Source of the DNA: a virus
Direction: 5' to 3' (one strand)
DNA length: 21,191 bases
IMG/VR virus record: IMGVR_UViG_3300028399_000034
Location: 1 to 21,191 of that record
The translations under genes were made by a program, and so were the position numbers. Under the pieces are notes generated by a model that saw only the letters and a program-made list of their open reading frames with translations, was not told where the DNA came from and made no database searches. Positions 1 through 6,648 of this stretch are shown here, piece after piece. Each line of letters opens with the position of its first letter. The first letter of the stretch is position 1.

Positions 1-517
1 CAATACCTGTCGCCGTGGTGGATGAAGCAGTCAATACCTGCCTATCATTTCCCACTGGAAGTCTTGCGTCTGCGGTGTCGTAAGTATAAAGGTCGCCTTT
101 GGTTGTTAATGGGCTTGAACCGCCACCGCCTGTTATACAAGTTCCATTTATAGCATAACAACCGGAAGAGATGTCCAATCCGCCAATGGAAGAAAATGAA
201 GATGTGGCGGTTGAGAAATTTATGCCGTTTGCATCTCCTACAGAAAGGATAGAATTTGGAGTAGTCGTGCCGACACCTACTCTTCCTGAATTTCTGTCAT
301 ACACCAAGCCACCAGAACCGATGTTGACCCCACCGGCGAAAGTTGAGGTGGCGGTTGTTGAGGTGGCTGTGAAATGATCGGCTTTAACGCCCCAACTCTC
401 GTCAACTAATACTGCTTCATTATTATCTGGATACCAAATACTCGCGGCACGAACAACGCCGCTGATTATTAACGTACAAAGTATGATTGAAATTGTAGTT
501 CGTATGAAAAGTTTCAT
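1..517 (-). CDS. Secreted or anchored tail-fibre-like protein (partial)
   Basis: The gene starts at the ATG complementary to 515-517 and runs off the left edge, so only about 172 N-terminal residues are seen. Residues 1-24 (MKLFIRTTISIILCTLIISG then VVRA) look like a signal peptide. The mature part is rich in Thr, Ser, Gly and Ala. It contains RVGVGTTTPNSILSV and, further on, SPLTTKGDLYTYDTADARLP, a segment common in phage fibre shafts. The GVGTTTP motif is shared with the protein at 3359-3877. A role as a fibre or receptor-binding protein is inferred. A Sec-type signal on such a protein is unusual. It is the last gene of the leftward module seen here and lies 14 bases after the previous gene. 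No Shine-Dalgarno sequence precedes the start. Confidence 0.72.
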   Translation of the reverse strand, partial: MKLFIRTTISIILCTLIISGVVRAASIWYPDNNEAVLVDESWGVKADHFTATSTTATSTFAGGVNIGSGGLVYDRNSGRVGVGTTTPNSILSVGDANGINFSTATSSFSSIGGLDISSGCYAINGTCITGGGGSSPLTTKGDLYTYDTADARLPVGNDRQVLTASSTTATGI

Positions 518-531
518 TTGTGTAAATTCAT

Positions 532-1485
532 TTATGTAAAAACGATTATTTCAGCCGTTTGGTCAGCTTTAGGCGATTGAAAATAAATCGTTTTGTTATC
601 TAAATCCATATTATACTCAAAACTATCAAACCTATCGTTCTGTGGGATGGTAAGATAATTTGTACCAGACTCTCCGCTAGTAAAAGCCAACTTTAACAAA
701 GCATTTTGTGATCGCAATTTCAGATGGAACCCCTTCGTATTATTGGGCAAATTATAACCGTATTCAGTATTCGCCAAAGGCATAGAAACGTTTACTACAG
801 TAGGCGTCATCTTAGCCTGCCCAGACGCAGCTGACGACGCTTGTAATTCCGCCAATATGGAATCCAATTTATCCTCGACTCTCTGATTAGTCGCGCCAAG
901 CGTCGTCCTACTCGTATAAAAATATCCTTTGTCCTCAGTTACTAATCTTACAGCGAGAGCTTCTTTCTTGTCTTGATATTTGTCCAAACTAAATTCTTGT
1001 TCTTTAATAGCCTGCAGGATTCTATTATCGTCGAATTTTATATTTTTTATCGCTTTTAGGATGTTTGAAGCAGACTTGTTTATCGCTTCCACGATTATTT
1101 TTAAATCAACCTCTTGGTACCAATCAGGTTTTTCCACTCTCACACTATTAGTAACTTCAACTTTATTTTGCGGTTTAGGTATCTTAATCTCACGCAAATT
1201 GGATATTCTAACTTCTCCTGGGGGTACAGGTAATTTAATGCGTGCGATTTGCTCCAACTTCTTTTTAATATTGTATAACAAACCCAATAACGTATTATCC
1301 TCGTATGTTGTTTTATAATCTACTTCGTGCTCTTTTGTGAACCGCTTATCCACCTTTTTGACGTCCATATTCTTTTTACTACCATTATCGTTGATGATAG
1401 TATTTCCCCCATCATTAGTGGTTTTACGAGTATTTTTGAAAAGATTGGATAAATTTGAATGAAAATCAGTTTGATATTTAATCAT
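532..1485 (-). CDS. Virion structural protein (neck or tail associated), 317 aa
   Basis: The ATG at 1485 is preferred over a TTG at 1506, because it leaves only an 8-base overlap with the upstream gene. The first ~120 residues are basic and Asn-rich, with KKVDKRFTKEHEVDY followed by a possible helix. The middle has short helical segments (EAINKSASNILKAIKNIKF). The C-terminal ~90 residues (VNVSMPLANTEYGYNLPNNT and onward) look like a beta-sandwich, the kind found on phage tail or head-fibre proteins for attachment or trimerisation. No enzyme motif is visible. Position after the adaptor-like gene and before the fibre gene supports a role in the tail or neck. The family is not recognised with certainty. 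Confidence 0.6.
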   Translation of the reverse strand: MIKYQTDFHSNLSNLFKNTRKTTNDGGNTIINDNGSKKNMDVKKVDKRFTKEHEVDYKTTYEDNTLLGLLYNIKKKLEQIARIKLPVPPGEVRISNLREIKIPKPQNKVEVTNSVRVEKPDWYQEVDLKIIVEAINKSASNILKAIKNIKFDDNRILQAIKEQEFSLDKYQDKKEALAVRLVTEDKGYFYTSRTTLGATNQRVEDKLDSILAELQASSAASGQAKMTPTVVNVSMPLANTEYGYNLPNNTKGFHLKLRSQNALLKLAFTSGESGTNYLTIPQNDRFDSFEYNMDLDNKTIYFQSPKADQTAEIIVFT

Positions 1486-2230
1486 AATTTTTTGACTCAC
1501 GACCAATTTTATATATTATGTTTCTATTCTGGTTCATATAATGCTCTTGTAACATAGTTTTAAGCGCGCCAGGGTCTCCTTCTCCGCCACCGAATACTTT
1601 CAGACGACACTTTTGGAAAATGTCGGGGTTACGACCGATCGCCCAATCCATAACTGGTCCGTAAACTACCAACCAATGAAAACGCTTCTCAAACCCAGGT
1701 TCTTTAGTGGTATCAGACACGACAAACTCCGTACCACGTCTGTCATAAGTAATCCTATATTTATCAGTCTTAGTAATATCGACTGGGACATCGACTATCA
1801 AATTTCTACCTTGCATAAAATATTTAGACGGTGATCCACTATCTTGCCCGTATAAATCTTCAATCCTGTCAGATTCATAATAATAGTCAGCATCCGACCA
1901 ACCCTTGCTAGCATTTTTAGTAGCGTCGTGGAATTCAACTTTCCTTATTTTGGTAATATCATTGTCTAATGTGTAAATCTGCGTATCAGCGGAAAAATTA
2001 TAAACTTCAGGTATGCTACCAGTATTGTTATCATCATCGTACGGCCATTCATCATTCACCTCTTGTATCCAATGTTGAACGATATGCAACCACTCATTAA
2101 TTTTCATCGTGAAATAATCCAAATAATAATCAGGAGCTGCATTATCGGACACAGTGCCAAGCCCGAGTTTACTCTCTCTCTCGATAGCTTGAATTATACC
2201 GTTACGGTTGGTAACGTCATTAAATTGCAT
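1478..2230 (-). CDS. Head-tail adaptor / neck protein candidate, 250 aa
   Basis: This acidic, aromatic-rich protein has an N-terminal helical part (about residues 1-65, including DYYLDYFTMKINEWLHIVQH). A beta-rich part follows (NFSADTQIYTLDNDITKIRKV, then the YRITYDRRGTEF strands). The C-terminus is helical, with GGGEGDPGALKTMLQEHYMN. A four-helix core with an inserted beta region and a QIYTL-type strand is how gp4-like or gp11-like adaptors of short-tailed phages look, so a neck role is inferred. Its position downstream of portal and capsid fits. The start at 2230 lies one base after the stop of the preceding gene, with only an A/T-rich spacer and no clear Shine-Dalgarno sequence. Confidence 0.6.
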   Translation of the reverse strand: MQFNDVTNRNGIIQAIERESKLGLGTVSDNAAPDYYLDYFTMKINEWLHIVQHWIQEVNDEWPYDDDNNTGSIPEVYNFSADTQIYTLDNDITKIRKVEFHDATKNASKGWSDADYYYESDRIEDLYGQDSGSPSKYFMQGRNLIVDVPVDITKTDKYRITYDRRGTEFVVSDTTKEPGFEKRFHWLVVYGPVMDWAIGRNPDIFQKCRLKVFGGGEGDPGALKTMLQEHYMNQNRNIIYKIGRESKNYD

Positions 2231-2231
2231 A

Positions 2232-2780
2232 TTATTTTTTTTCTAAAACGGCGTATAACGTAGATGAAGCTCCAGCCACGGAAAAAGTATATCTTAAATA
2301 ATTGGAAGCAAAATCATCTTCGTCCAAGAACACACTCAACCTTTGGTTTGAGCCAGCAGTCGGTGACCAAGAGTGGACATTAGCACCCACACCGTAAGTA
2401 GTAACATCAGCAGTAGTCGATGCAGTTCTTTCCGCATACCAATCTATACCATCGTTAGAGTAAGATTTAGTCCACCTAATGACGGCTGAGCTTGATGCGA
2501 CAGCATCCAATTCAAGTCGTCCTATCCTAGTAGAACCCACCTCACAATCCAAATTTACGGACGACACGTGGCTATCTGAAGATACCAAGCCAAGTTGTAT
2601 CGGACTAGTAGAAGCAAGAGCATTGGAGAATTTACAAGCTCTTATACTACCACCGCCGAGATTAATTTCTTGATCACGGTTCACTCCGCCATCATAATTT
2701 ATCCCGTTTGCGATATTGTAACCAATGGCTCCACCGATTAAAGCTATCACTAATATAACGCCGAGTATGATTTTTTTCAT
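2232..2780 (-). CDS. Membrane-anchored or secreted beta-rich protein, 182 aa
   Basis: The start at 2780 gives MKKIILGVILVIALIGGAIG, a typical signal-anchor: two lysines followed by a ~20-residue hydrophobic stretch. A GTG at 2816 would add 12 residues but would lie inside the stem-loop at 2804-2836, so it is rejected. The rest (about residues 30-182) is Ser/Thr/Ala-rich and predicted to be beta-stranded. It has two cysteines, in IRACKF and NLDCEV, and a strand SYSNDGIDWYAER that recalls phage surface or fibre domains. A role in the virion surface or in the host envelope is possible. No catalytic motif is seen. It is one of three structural-module proteins with an N-terminal export signal. Confidence 0.6.
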   Translation of the reverse strand: MKKIILGVILVIALIGGAIGYNIANGINYDGGVNRDQEINLGGGSIRACKFSNALASTSPIQLGLVSSDSHVSSVNLDCEVGSTRIGRLELDAVASSSAVIRWTKSYSNDGIDWYAERTASTTADVTTYGVGANVHSWSPTAGSNQRLSVFLDEDDFASNYLRYTFSVAGASSTLYAVLEKK

Positions 2781-2803
2781 AAATTTAAAATTAACAGTAA
2801 ACT

Positions 2804-2836
2804 CTAACCCCAGCACACATCGTGGACTGGGGTTAG
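2804..2836 (-). promoter_or_regulatory. Stem-loop 5' of the 182-aa gene
   Basis: A perfect 10-bp inverted repeat, CTAACCCCAG / CTGGGGTTAG, encloses a 13-base loop. It sits just after the stop of the upstream gene and 23 bases before the ATG at 2780. The linker is A/T-rich and has no Shine-Dalgarno sequence. There is no U-tract directly after the stem, so a simple terminator is unlikely. It is one of a series of similar elements in this window. Confidence 0.65.
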
Positions 2837-2838
2837 GA

Positions 2839-3252
2839 TTACCTGATTATTTTCCCTTCTATTTTCCTATTTTCTAACATTTTTAATCTATCTTGATATC
2901 CTGGGTTTCTGAATGCTTTAATCCTAGCCCGTAAAATAACGGTTGAATCACCCTTCTGGTACGGGATTTTTTCCCCTCTAGCATTATTACCGTTAAGGTA
3001 GTCGATCATTTCCTCTAAAGTCATTTGTGAAGGATAAAGCTTTTCCAAATCTCTCGGAAGTGTCGTATTATCTTTAGCCCTCTTCAACATTTCCCGTTGG
3101 AGGAAAACTTTATCGTCCGCGGTCTTTTTTTTCTTTTTTTGGACGTCCTTTATCCTCTTATCTCTTTCTTCCATTTCTTTTTTCTTTTTCTTTAATTCTT
3201 CTTGTTTTAATTCTTTTTTGGCTTTTTCCAAAAGTTCTTTGTCGTTTGACAT
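2839..3252 (-). CDS. Highly charged coiled-coil protein, 137 aa
   Basis: Residues 1-50 are almost wholly Lys, Glu and Asp (KKELKQEELKKKKKEMEERD) and should form a long helix or coiled coil. The C-terminal ~85 residues look folded, with SQMTLEEMIDYLNGNNARGE and VILRARIKAFRNPGYQDRL. No known domain is recognised. Its place among capsid and neck genes suggests a structural or assembly role, but nothing in the sequence proves it. The ATG at 3252 follows the stem-loop at 3265-3292 by 12 bases with the linker TGACCAAAATTT, and no good Shine-Dalgarno sequence is present. Confidence 0.6.
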   Translation of the reverse strand: MSNDKELLEKAKKELKQEELKKKKKEMEERDKRIKDVQKKKKKTADDKVFLQREMLKRAKDNTTLPRDLEKLYPSQMTLEEMIDYLNGNNARGEKIPYQKGDSTVILRARIKAFRNPGYQDRLKMLENRKIEGKIIR

Positions 3253-3264
3253 AAATTTTGGTCA

Positions 3265-3292
3265 CCCTGCAAATTGAGTCTAATTTACGGGG
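3265..3292 (-). promoter_or_regulatory. Stem-loop 5' of the 137-aa coiled-coil gene
   Basis: On the minus strand CCCCGTAAATT pairs with AATTTGCAGGG around a 6-base loop: 11 positions with one mismatch and one G-U pair. The stem ends 12 bases before the ATG at 3252. The rest of the 106-base gap up to 3358 shows only a weak 4-bp repeat (GGTA/TACC) and is otherwise A/T-rich with nothing recognised. Confidence 0.5.
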
Positions 3293-3358
3293 CACAATTA
3301 ATTATTAATATATTACGGGTACATTATCATACCACGATTTCACACATTGCGAACATTT

Positions 3359-3877
3359 TTAAATCCCAGTTGGGCAAGTAACTGTTTTCGCGGCTACCGT
3401 GCCGTCAATCGTCGTCAACTCAGAGCACCCGGCTCCATCAGCGTCCTCAATTATAATTCTGCCTCCTTTGGCGGAAGCGCCGCTGCTGACGATGACGGTC
3501 GTAGTGGCTGACGAATTTTCAACTTGGAACAAATCCAAGGGAGTGGTTGTCCCCACGCCAATTCTGTCCAAATCTGTTTGCACTACCAAGTCGCTTGTTC
3601 CGACGGTGGTTGTAGCCGTAACGGTTAGCGTGCTTGAAAATGTCCCCGTCGTTGAAGTAATCGGAGCGTCAACGTTTCCAGACCCATCGATGACCGTGAC
3701 ACCGTCAACTTTATACCCATCAGCACTATCCCAACTGCCGGCGGTGTAAACACCCAACGTTCTACTCCCAGATTCTGCCGTATTAACGTTACCGCATTCA
3801 TTATTGATGACGCTCATACTGAATCCTATAACCAAAAACACTGCGAGTATTAAAGACAAAAGTTTATACTTGTTCAT
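3359..3877 (-). CDS. Signal-peptide fibre-like protein, 172 aa
   Basis: It begins MNKYKLLSLILAVFLVIGFS, a clear signal peptide or anchor. The mature part is low-complexity and Thr/Ser/Val/Gly-rich: TTGTFSSTLTVTATTTVGTS, then DRIGVGTTTPLDLFQVENSS, ending in a short domain with two cysteines (GAGCSELTT, KTVTCPTGI). The GVGTTTP motif and the short repeats resemble fibre-like proteins frequent in CPR-associated genomes and in phage fibres; this is from general knowledge, not a search. Unusually, it sits directly after the major capsid gene. It may be a head fibre, or a protein exported to the host surface. The start at 3877 is 14 bases from the stem-loop at 3892-3913. Confidence 0.65.
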   Translation of the reverse strand: MNKYKLLSLILAVFLVIGFSMSVINNECGNVNTAESGSRTLGVYTAGSWDSADGYKVDGVTVIDGSGNVDAPITSTTGTFSSTLTVTATTTVGTSDLVVQTDLDRIGVGTTTPLDLFQVENSSATTTVIVSSGASAKGGRIIIEDADGAGCSELTTIDGTVAAKTVTCPTGI

Positions 3878-3891
3878 AAAATTTAACGAGC

Positions 3892-3913
3892 GGGGGGCAC
3901 AACTGTACCCCCC
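3892..3913 (-). promoter_or_regulatory. GC-rich stem-loop 5' of the 172-aa gene
   Basis: On the minus strand GGGGGGTAC and GTGCCCCCC pair over 9 bp around the loop AGTT. One pair is U-G, which exists only in minus-strand RNA (it would be C-A in plus-strand RNA). The linker to the ATG at 3877 is 14 bases and A/T-rich. There is no U-tract right after the stem. It separates the capsid gene from the fibre-like gene. Confidence 0.65.
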
Positions 3914-3931
3914 CCTACTTTATTTAATTAA

Positions 3932-4867
3932 TTAAGTCGTGCCTGTGCTACCATACCATTCGTGCGGTATGTTCCTGATACCTCTTTTCCAGAAAGCAGT
4001 CACGTTAGAACGAATGGCTTGATTACTCTCCACAATCGGGTCTCTCATAGCGGGAGACAGATTAATGCCCAATATTACTGAATTCCTAAAACTAGTATCC
4101 AAACCGAACCAATAAGTCTTGTTAGCGGTCGAAAGGTATGGGGTCTCAACCACCGTCTTTTCCCCCTCATAAATGTTAATATCGTTTACAGATATAGGGG
4201 AAATACCATACGCGAACAATCGTTTAGCCATTCTGGCAGCATCACTGCCCTTTTTGACTATGATAGTATCATAATCGTGCGGGAACGGCCTACTCGTATC
4301 AGTCGGGTCGTAAAAATCACCGCCAAACTCTTCCATATCGTCTATGGCATCCGCGTCTAAAGCAGCAGTGGCGCTGTTATCAAACGTTCCCCCAGTCGCC
4401 CAAGTATGCGTACCACAAAGCTCGACACCGTCTGGCGCCAATGTAGCGGAACTTGAGTTATGGGCGTTATTCAGCATATAAAACGCCGAAACCAACAATT
4501 TGTTTCTGAGAGCCAACAAAATTTGGTCTCTTTGTTCTTGCAAGAACAAATCAACTTTAGTAGTCGGGTCTCCTTCATCGACGGCGTACACTTTTTCAGG
4601 TATCACCAAAGCCCCACCATAACGGTCAGGGGACAGCGTGACCGAATAGCCGTCTTCGAGGGCTAAAGAAGGCGGGGTTTCTTCTTCACCAAGTTCTTCA
4701 ATACCGGTCAGACCTTCAGTGGAAGTGAAAATTTCATCATCCACGTTGGTCGTATAGAATTTGATAATTCTATTATCCATAAACTGTTCAAGCATTTCAC
4801 CCATTGCGTTGTTAAACACTTCTTTAATCCCCTTGACCGCTTGTAATGTATAATCTTGAGAATTCAT
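3932..4867 (-). CDS. Major capsid protein (HK97-fold candidate), 311 aa
   Basis: Length and composition fit a phage major head protein. An N-terminal helix (MNSQDYTLQAVKGIKEVFNN) and a charged arm precede the E-loop-like region with LEDGYSVTLSPDRYGGALVI. A long spine-like helix follows (TTKVDLFLQEQRDQILLALRNKL), then SAFYMLNNAHNSSSAT. The A-domain-like end contains YDTIIVKKGSDAARMAKRLF and YWFGLDTSFRNSVILGINLS. The pattern of a helix with 'nka' and 'fyml' flanking an inserted domain is like HK97-type heads. The gene order terminase, portal, scaffold-like, decoration-like, capsid supports the call. No protease domain is visible here, and no cleaved delta domain is obvious, so maturation may rely on a separate scaffold. 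Confidence 0.78.
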   Translation of the reverse strand: MNSQDYTLQAVKGIKEVFNNAMGEMLEQFMDNRIIKFYTTNVDDEIFTSTEGLTGIEELGEEETPPSLALEDGYSVTLSPDRYGGALVIPEKVYAVDEGDPTTKVDLFLQEQRDQILLALRNKLLVSAFYMLNNAHNSSSATLAPDGVELCGTHTWATGGTFDNSATAALDADAIDDMEEFGGDFYDPTDTSRPFPHDYDTIIVKKGSDAARMAKRLFAYGISPISVNDINIYEGEKTVVETPYLSTANKTYWFGLDTSFRNSVILGINLSPAMRDPIVESNQAIRSNVTAFWKRGIRNIPHEWYGSTGTT

Positions 4868-4895
4868 ATCAATGGACTTAATTAAGTAATGGTAA

Positions 4896-4923
4896 AATTA
4901 CTCAACCAAGTGGTTAGTGAATT
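4896..4923 (-). promoter_or_regulatory. Bulged stem-loop 5' of the capsid gene
   Basis: On the minus strand AATTCACTAACC pairs with GGTTGAGTAATT around the loop ACTT: 11 bp with one single-base bulge on each side. The distance to the capsid ATG at 4867 is 28 bases, longer than for the other members of the series. The linker also holds the palindrome ACTTAATTAAGT (4876-4887). Support is weaker because the stem is A/T-rich. Confidence 0.4.
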
Positions 4924-4927
4924 AAAG

Positions 4928-5341
4928 CTAAGCTCTATCATCGATTGGCTTATTAATTATGCATTTAATATCGGTAGTCGCACCGACAGTACCCGCATCT
5001 TGGCTCGGGTCAACCATTAATACTTTCGTAGAGGTACTTGATTGGTTGAGCGTCTGTTTACCGTTCGCATCAACCGCTATATCATATTCTCCACCTTTAT
5101 GCGAAACGGCGAAAGCGTCTTCACAATCAATTTTAATTTCTAAACGGCCTCGGCTTACAGTAATTTTAGTATCGCCTGAAGCAGAAGGTTCCATAGCACG
5201 AGCTATCTTGGTGGAAGAAGAAGTAGCTTTGACGATTAACCCATTGCTCAATGTAACCAAGTCACCCTCTTCGATGACGGTCGCTGATGCGATAGTACAC
5301 CGCATAGTACGCACTTTACCTGTAATCTTAGTATCTGGCAT
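4928..5341 (-). CDS. Head decoration / stabilisation protein candidate, 137 aa
   Basis: A small beta-rich protein directly upstream of the capsid gene in the transcript. It contains ATVIEEGDLVTLSNGLIVKA, then TKITVSRGRLEIKIDCEDAF and GGEYDIAVDANGKQTLNQSS. The combination 'EGDLV..NG.I.KA...' is typical of small capsid cement proteins of the DUF2190 or head-fibre type, which stabilise the capsid shell. The call rests on this resemblance and on gene order. One could also imagine a head-completion protein. The start at 5341 is preceded by TTCTAAAAAT and the stem-loop at 5352-5382, with no Shine-Dalgarno sequence. Confidence 0.55.
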   Translation of the reverse strand: MPDTKITGKVRTMRCTIASATVIEEGDLVTLSNGLIVKATSSSTKIARAMEPSASGDTKITVSRGRLEIKIDCEDAFAVSHKGGEYDIAVDANGKQTLNQSSTSTKVLMVDPSQDAGTVGATTDIKCIINKPIDDRA

Positions 5342-5351
5342 ATTTTTAGAA

Positions 5352-5382
5352 CGTGCGAGACCACAAAATGTAACCTCACGCG
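5352..5382 (-). promoter_or_regulatory. G-U-rich stem-loop 5' of the decoration gene
   Basis: On the minus strand CGCGTGAGGTTACA and TGTGGTCTCGCACG form 14 positions around a 3-base TTT loop: 9 Watson-Crick pairs, 4 G-U pairs and one mismatch. The G-U pairs would be A-C mismatches in RNA of the other strand, which points to a functional minus-strand RNA. It ends 10 bases before the ATG at 5341. Confidence 0.6.
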
Positions 5383-5387
5383 TTTAA

Positions 5388-5927
5388 TTATTTTTTCTTT
5401 TTTATTGAAAACCCTTTCGGCAAGTTTTGTGAAAATTTTTCCACCATCTTGTCGTGGTCGGTTTTCACTTTACCACTTGAACCTCCACTTGAAGGGTCTA
5501 ATTGAGCACCTCTACGCTTTATTAAAGCATCATTTTCTCTCTTCCAAGTCTTGAAGAGATTGTCATTCGCCGCATCTTCCCAATTTTTACCAGTCGCTTT
5601 CATTACTTTCTCGAGGTGTCTCACTTCAGTCCTACTCATTCCTTTAGCGAACAAGTAAGCTTTATCTTCAGTGGAGATTGATGATTCCACCCCTTTGGGC
5701 TTAATGCCTCCGCCCTTCTTGTAATATTCTTTGGCTTTCACCATTTTGTCTAATAATTCACGGGTCTTAGTTACTTTCTTCTTTTCCGAAGCCTTAAACT
5801 GTTCGTCCTTATAGCGGTCTTCAACGATTTTTTCGATTAAATCCGCGTTCTCTTCTTCACTAAGACCGTATTTTTCAATAACTTCTTGACGGAGTTCGTC
5901 TTTGCCTTTTGGCTCGAATTTAGTCAT
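5388..5927 (-). CDS. Scaffolding-protein candidate, 179 aa
   Basis: A charged, mostly helical and Lys/Glu-rich protein: IEKYGLSEEENADLIEKIVE near the N-terminus, a helix with TRELLDKMVKAKEYYKKGGG, and a basic tail ending SQNLPKGFSIKKKK. A long helical protein with a positively charged C-terminus, encoded between portal and capsid, is what phage scaffolding proteins look like; such tails contact the capsid subunit. No protease active site is seen. A short linker (SISTEDKAYLFAKGMSRTEV) may form a helix-turn unit. The call is from composition and position, because scaffolds share little sequence. The start at 5927 follows a stem-loop by 14 bases. Confidence 0.5.
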   Translation of the reverse strand: MTKFEPKGKDELRQEVIEKYGLSEEENADLIEKIVEDRYKDEQFKASEKKKVTKTRELLDKMVKAKEYYKKGGGIKPKGVESSISTEDKAYLFAKGMSRTEVRHLEKVMKATGKNWEDAANDNLFKTWKRENDALIKRRGAQLDPSSGGSSGKVKTDHDKMVEKFSQNLPKGFSIKKKK

Positions 5928-5941
5928 AGCGTTTGCTATAT

Positions 5942-5974
5942 CTGTTTACGCGGCGAATTTTCCCCGGCAAACAG
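5942..5974 (-). promoter_or_regulatory. Stem-loop 5' of the scaffold-like gene
   Basis: On the minus strand CTGTTTGCCGG pairs with CCGCGTAAACAG: 11 bp including one G-U pair and one bulged base, around a 10-base A-rich loop. It lies in the gap after the GroES-like gene. The linker to the ATG at 5927 is 14 bases, without a Shine-Dalgarno sequence or U-tract. Confidence 0.5.
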
Positions 5975-5985
5975 CTAATTAATAA

Positions 5986-6348
5986 TTATCTTATTATGGC
6001 TATTATATGTTTTTCTTCGCAAGCGAAATATCCTTCCAAACGTCCAGCAGTTTCGTCTTGTTTCAGTTTTTTTCCTTCTATTTCTTCGATATGTTTCGTA
6101 ATGTCTTCAAACTGTTTCACTGGAGTTAGAGGGTCTAGGATTACTTTATCCCCCGGCCTAATATCGATTTCTACTCCTTCACCTACTGAATGAACCGTGC
6201 AATCCCCGTATCTCCAACTCTTATGACTCTCGTAAGATTTCGTTTCCGGCACGATTATCGTCTCAACTCTCCTTTCTCTATTCGAATATAGAATGATAAA
6301 TTTGTTTTTCGGTATCAATTTTACTTTTGGTTGTACGTCGTTTGGCAT
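5986..6348 (-). CDS. GroES-like co-chaperonin (T4 gp31-like role), 120 aa
   Basis: The pattern follows the Cpn10 barrel. KVKLIPKNKFIILYSNRERR matches the first strands (compare 'I.PL.DRV.V.....'). VETIIVPETKSYE (about 28-40) matches the mobile loop that carries the GroEL-binding hydrophobic tripeptide, here IIV at 31-33. RPGDKVILDPLTP (64-76) matches 'GD.V....', and EGYFACEEKHIIAIIR at the end matches the final 'Y.....DI.AI'. A segment at about 78-103 is an insertion, Lys/Glu-rich and probably helical, where Cpn10 is short. Known phage co-chaperonins replace host GroES to help fold the capsid protein; its place between portal and scaffold-like gene fits that role. No search was possible, so the call is moderate. 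Confidence 0.5.
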   Translation of the reverse strand: MPNDVQPKVKLIPKNKFIILYSNRERRVETIIVPETKSYESHKSWRYGDCTVHSVGEGVEIDIRPGDKVILDPLTPVKQFEDITKHIEEIEGKKLKQDETAGRLEGYFACEEKHIIAIIR

Positions 6349-6359
6349 ATTTTACACGT

Positions 6360-6632
6360 TTATGAATAATCTTTTTGTTTATTCCTTATCGTTGTTTCCA
6401 AATACTCCACTCCATCAAAAACTTGCGTAAACATCTCTTTAGCTTTAAGCCGCCCCAATACTTCAGCCTTATACTCTACTGGAGGTAAACTCTTATCGAC
6501 ACTTTCAATGTCACATTCCTGCTTCATAATGTCGTTTATTATTTCCTGCACGACTTCCCAACCGATACTACCCCGTATCTTTAAGAATTCTTCCATAGCT
6601 TCGTCAGACATTTTTCCATTTGTTTTAACCAT
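6360..6632 (-). CDS. Hypothetical protein, 90 aa
   Basis: A small, acidic and probably helical protein with SDEAMEEFLKIRGSIGWEVV, then QEIINDIMKQECDIESVDKS, and a tail with LEAKE-like charge (GRLKAKEMFTQVFDGVEYLE). It has one cysteine and no known motif. It lies between portal and the GroES-like gene, with 11 bases to the next gene and 16 from the portal gene, so the three are surely co-transcribed. It may be a small head-assembly helper, but no function can be read from it. Confidence 0.5.
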   Translation of the reverse strand: MVKTNGKMSDEAMEEFLKIRGSIGWEVVQEIINDIMKQECDIESVDKSLPPVEYKAEVLGRLKAKEMFTQVFDGVEYLETTIRNKQKDYS

Positions 6633-6648
6633 ATTATTACTAATTTGT

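Noticed and set aside
2781-2816. Upstream GTG start adding 12 residues to the 182-aa protein
   Set aside because: It would place the start inside the stem-loop at 2804-2836 and precede a perfect signal-anchor start at 2780.
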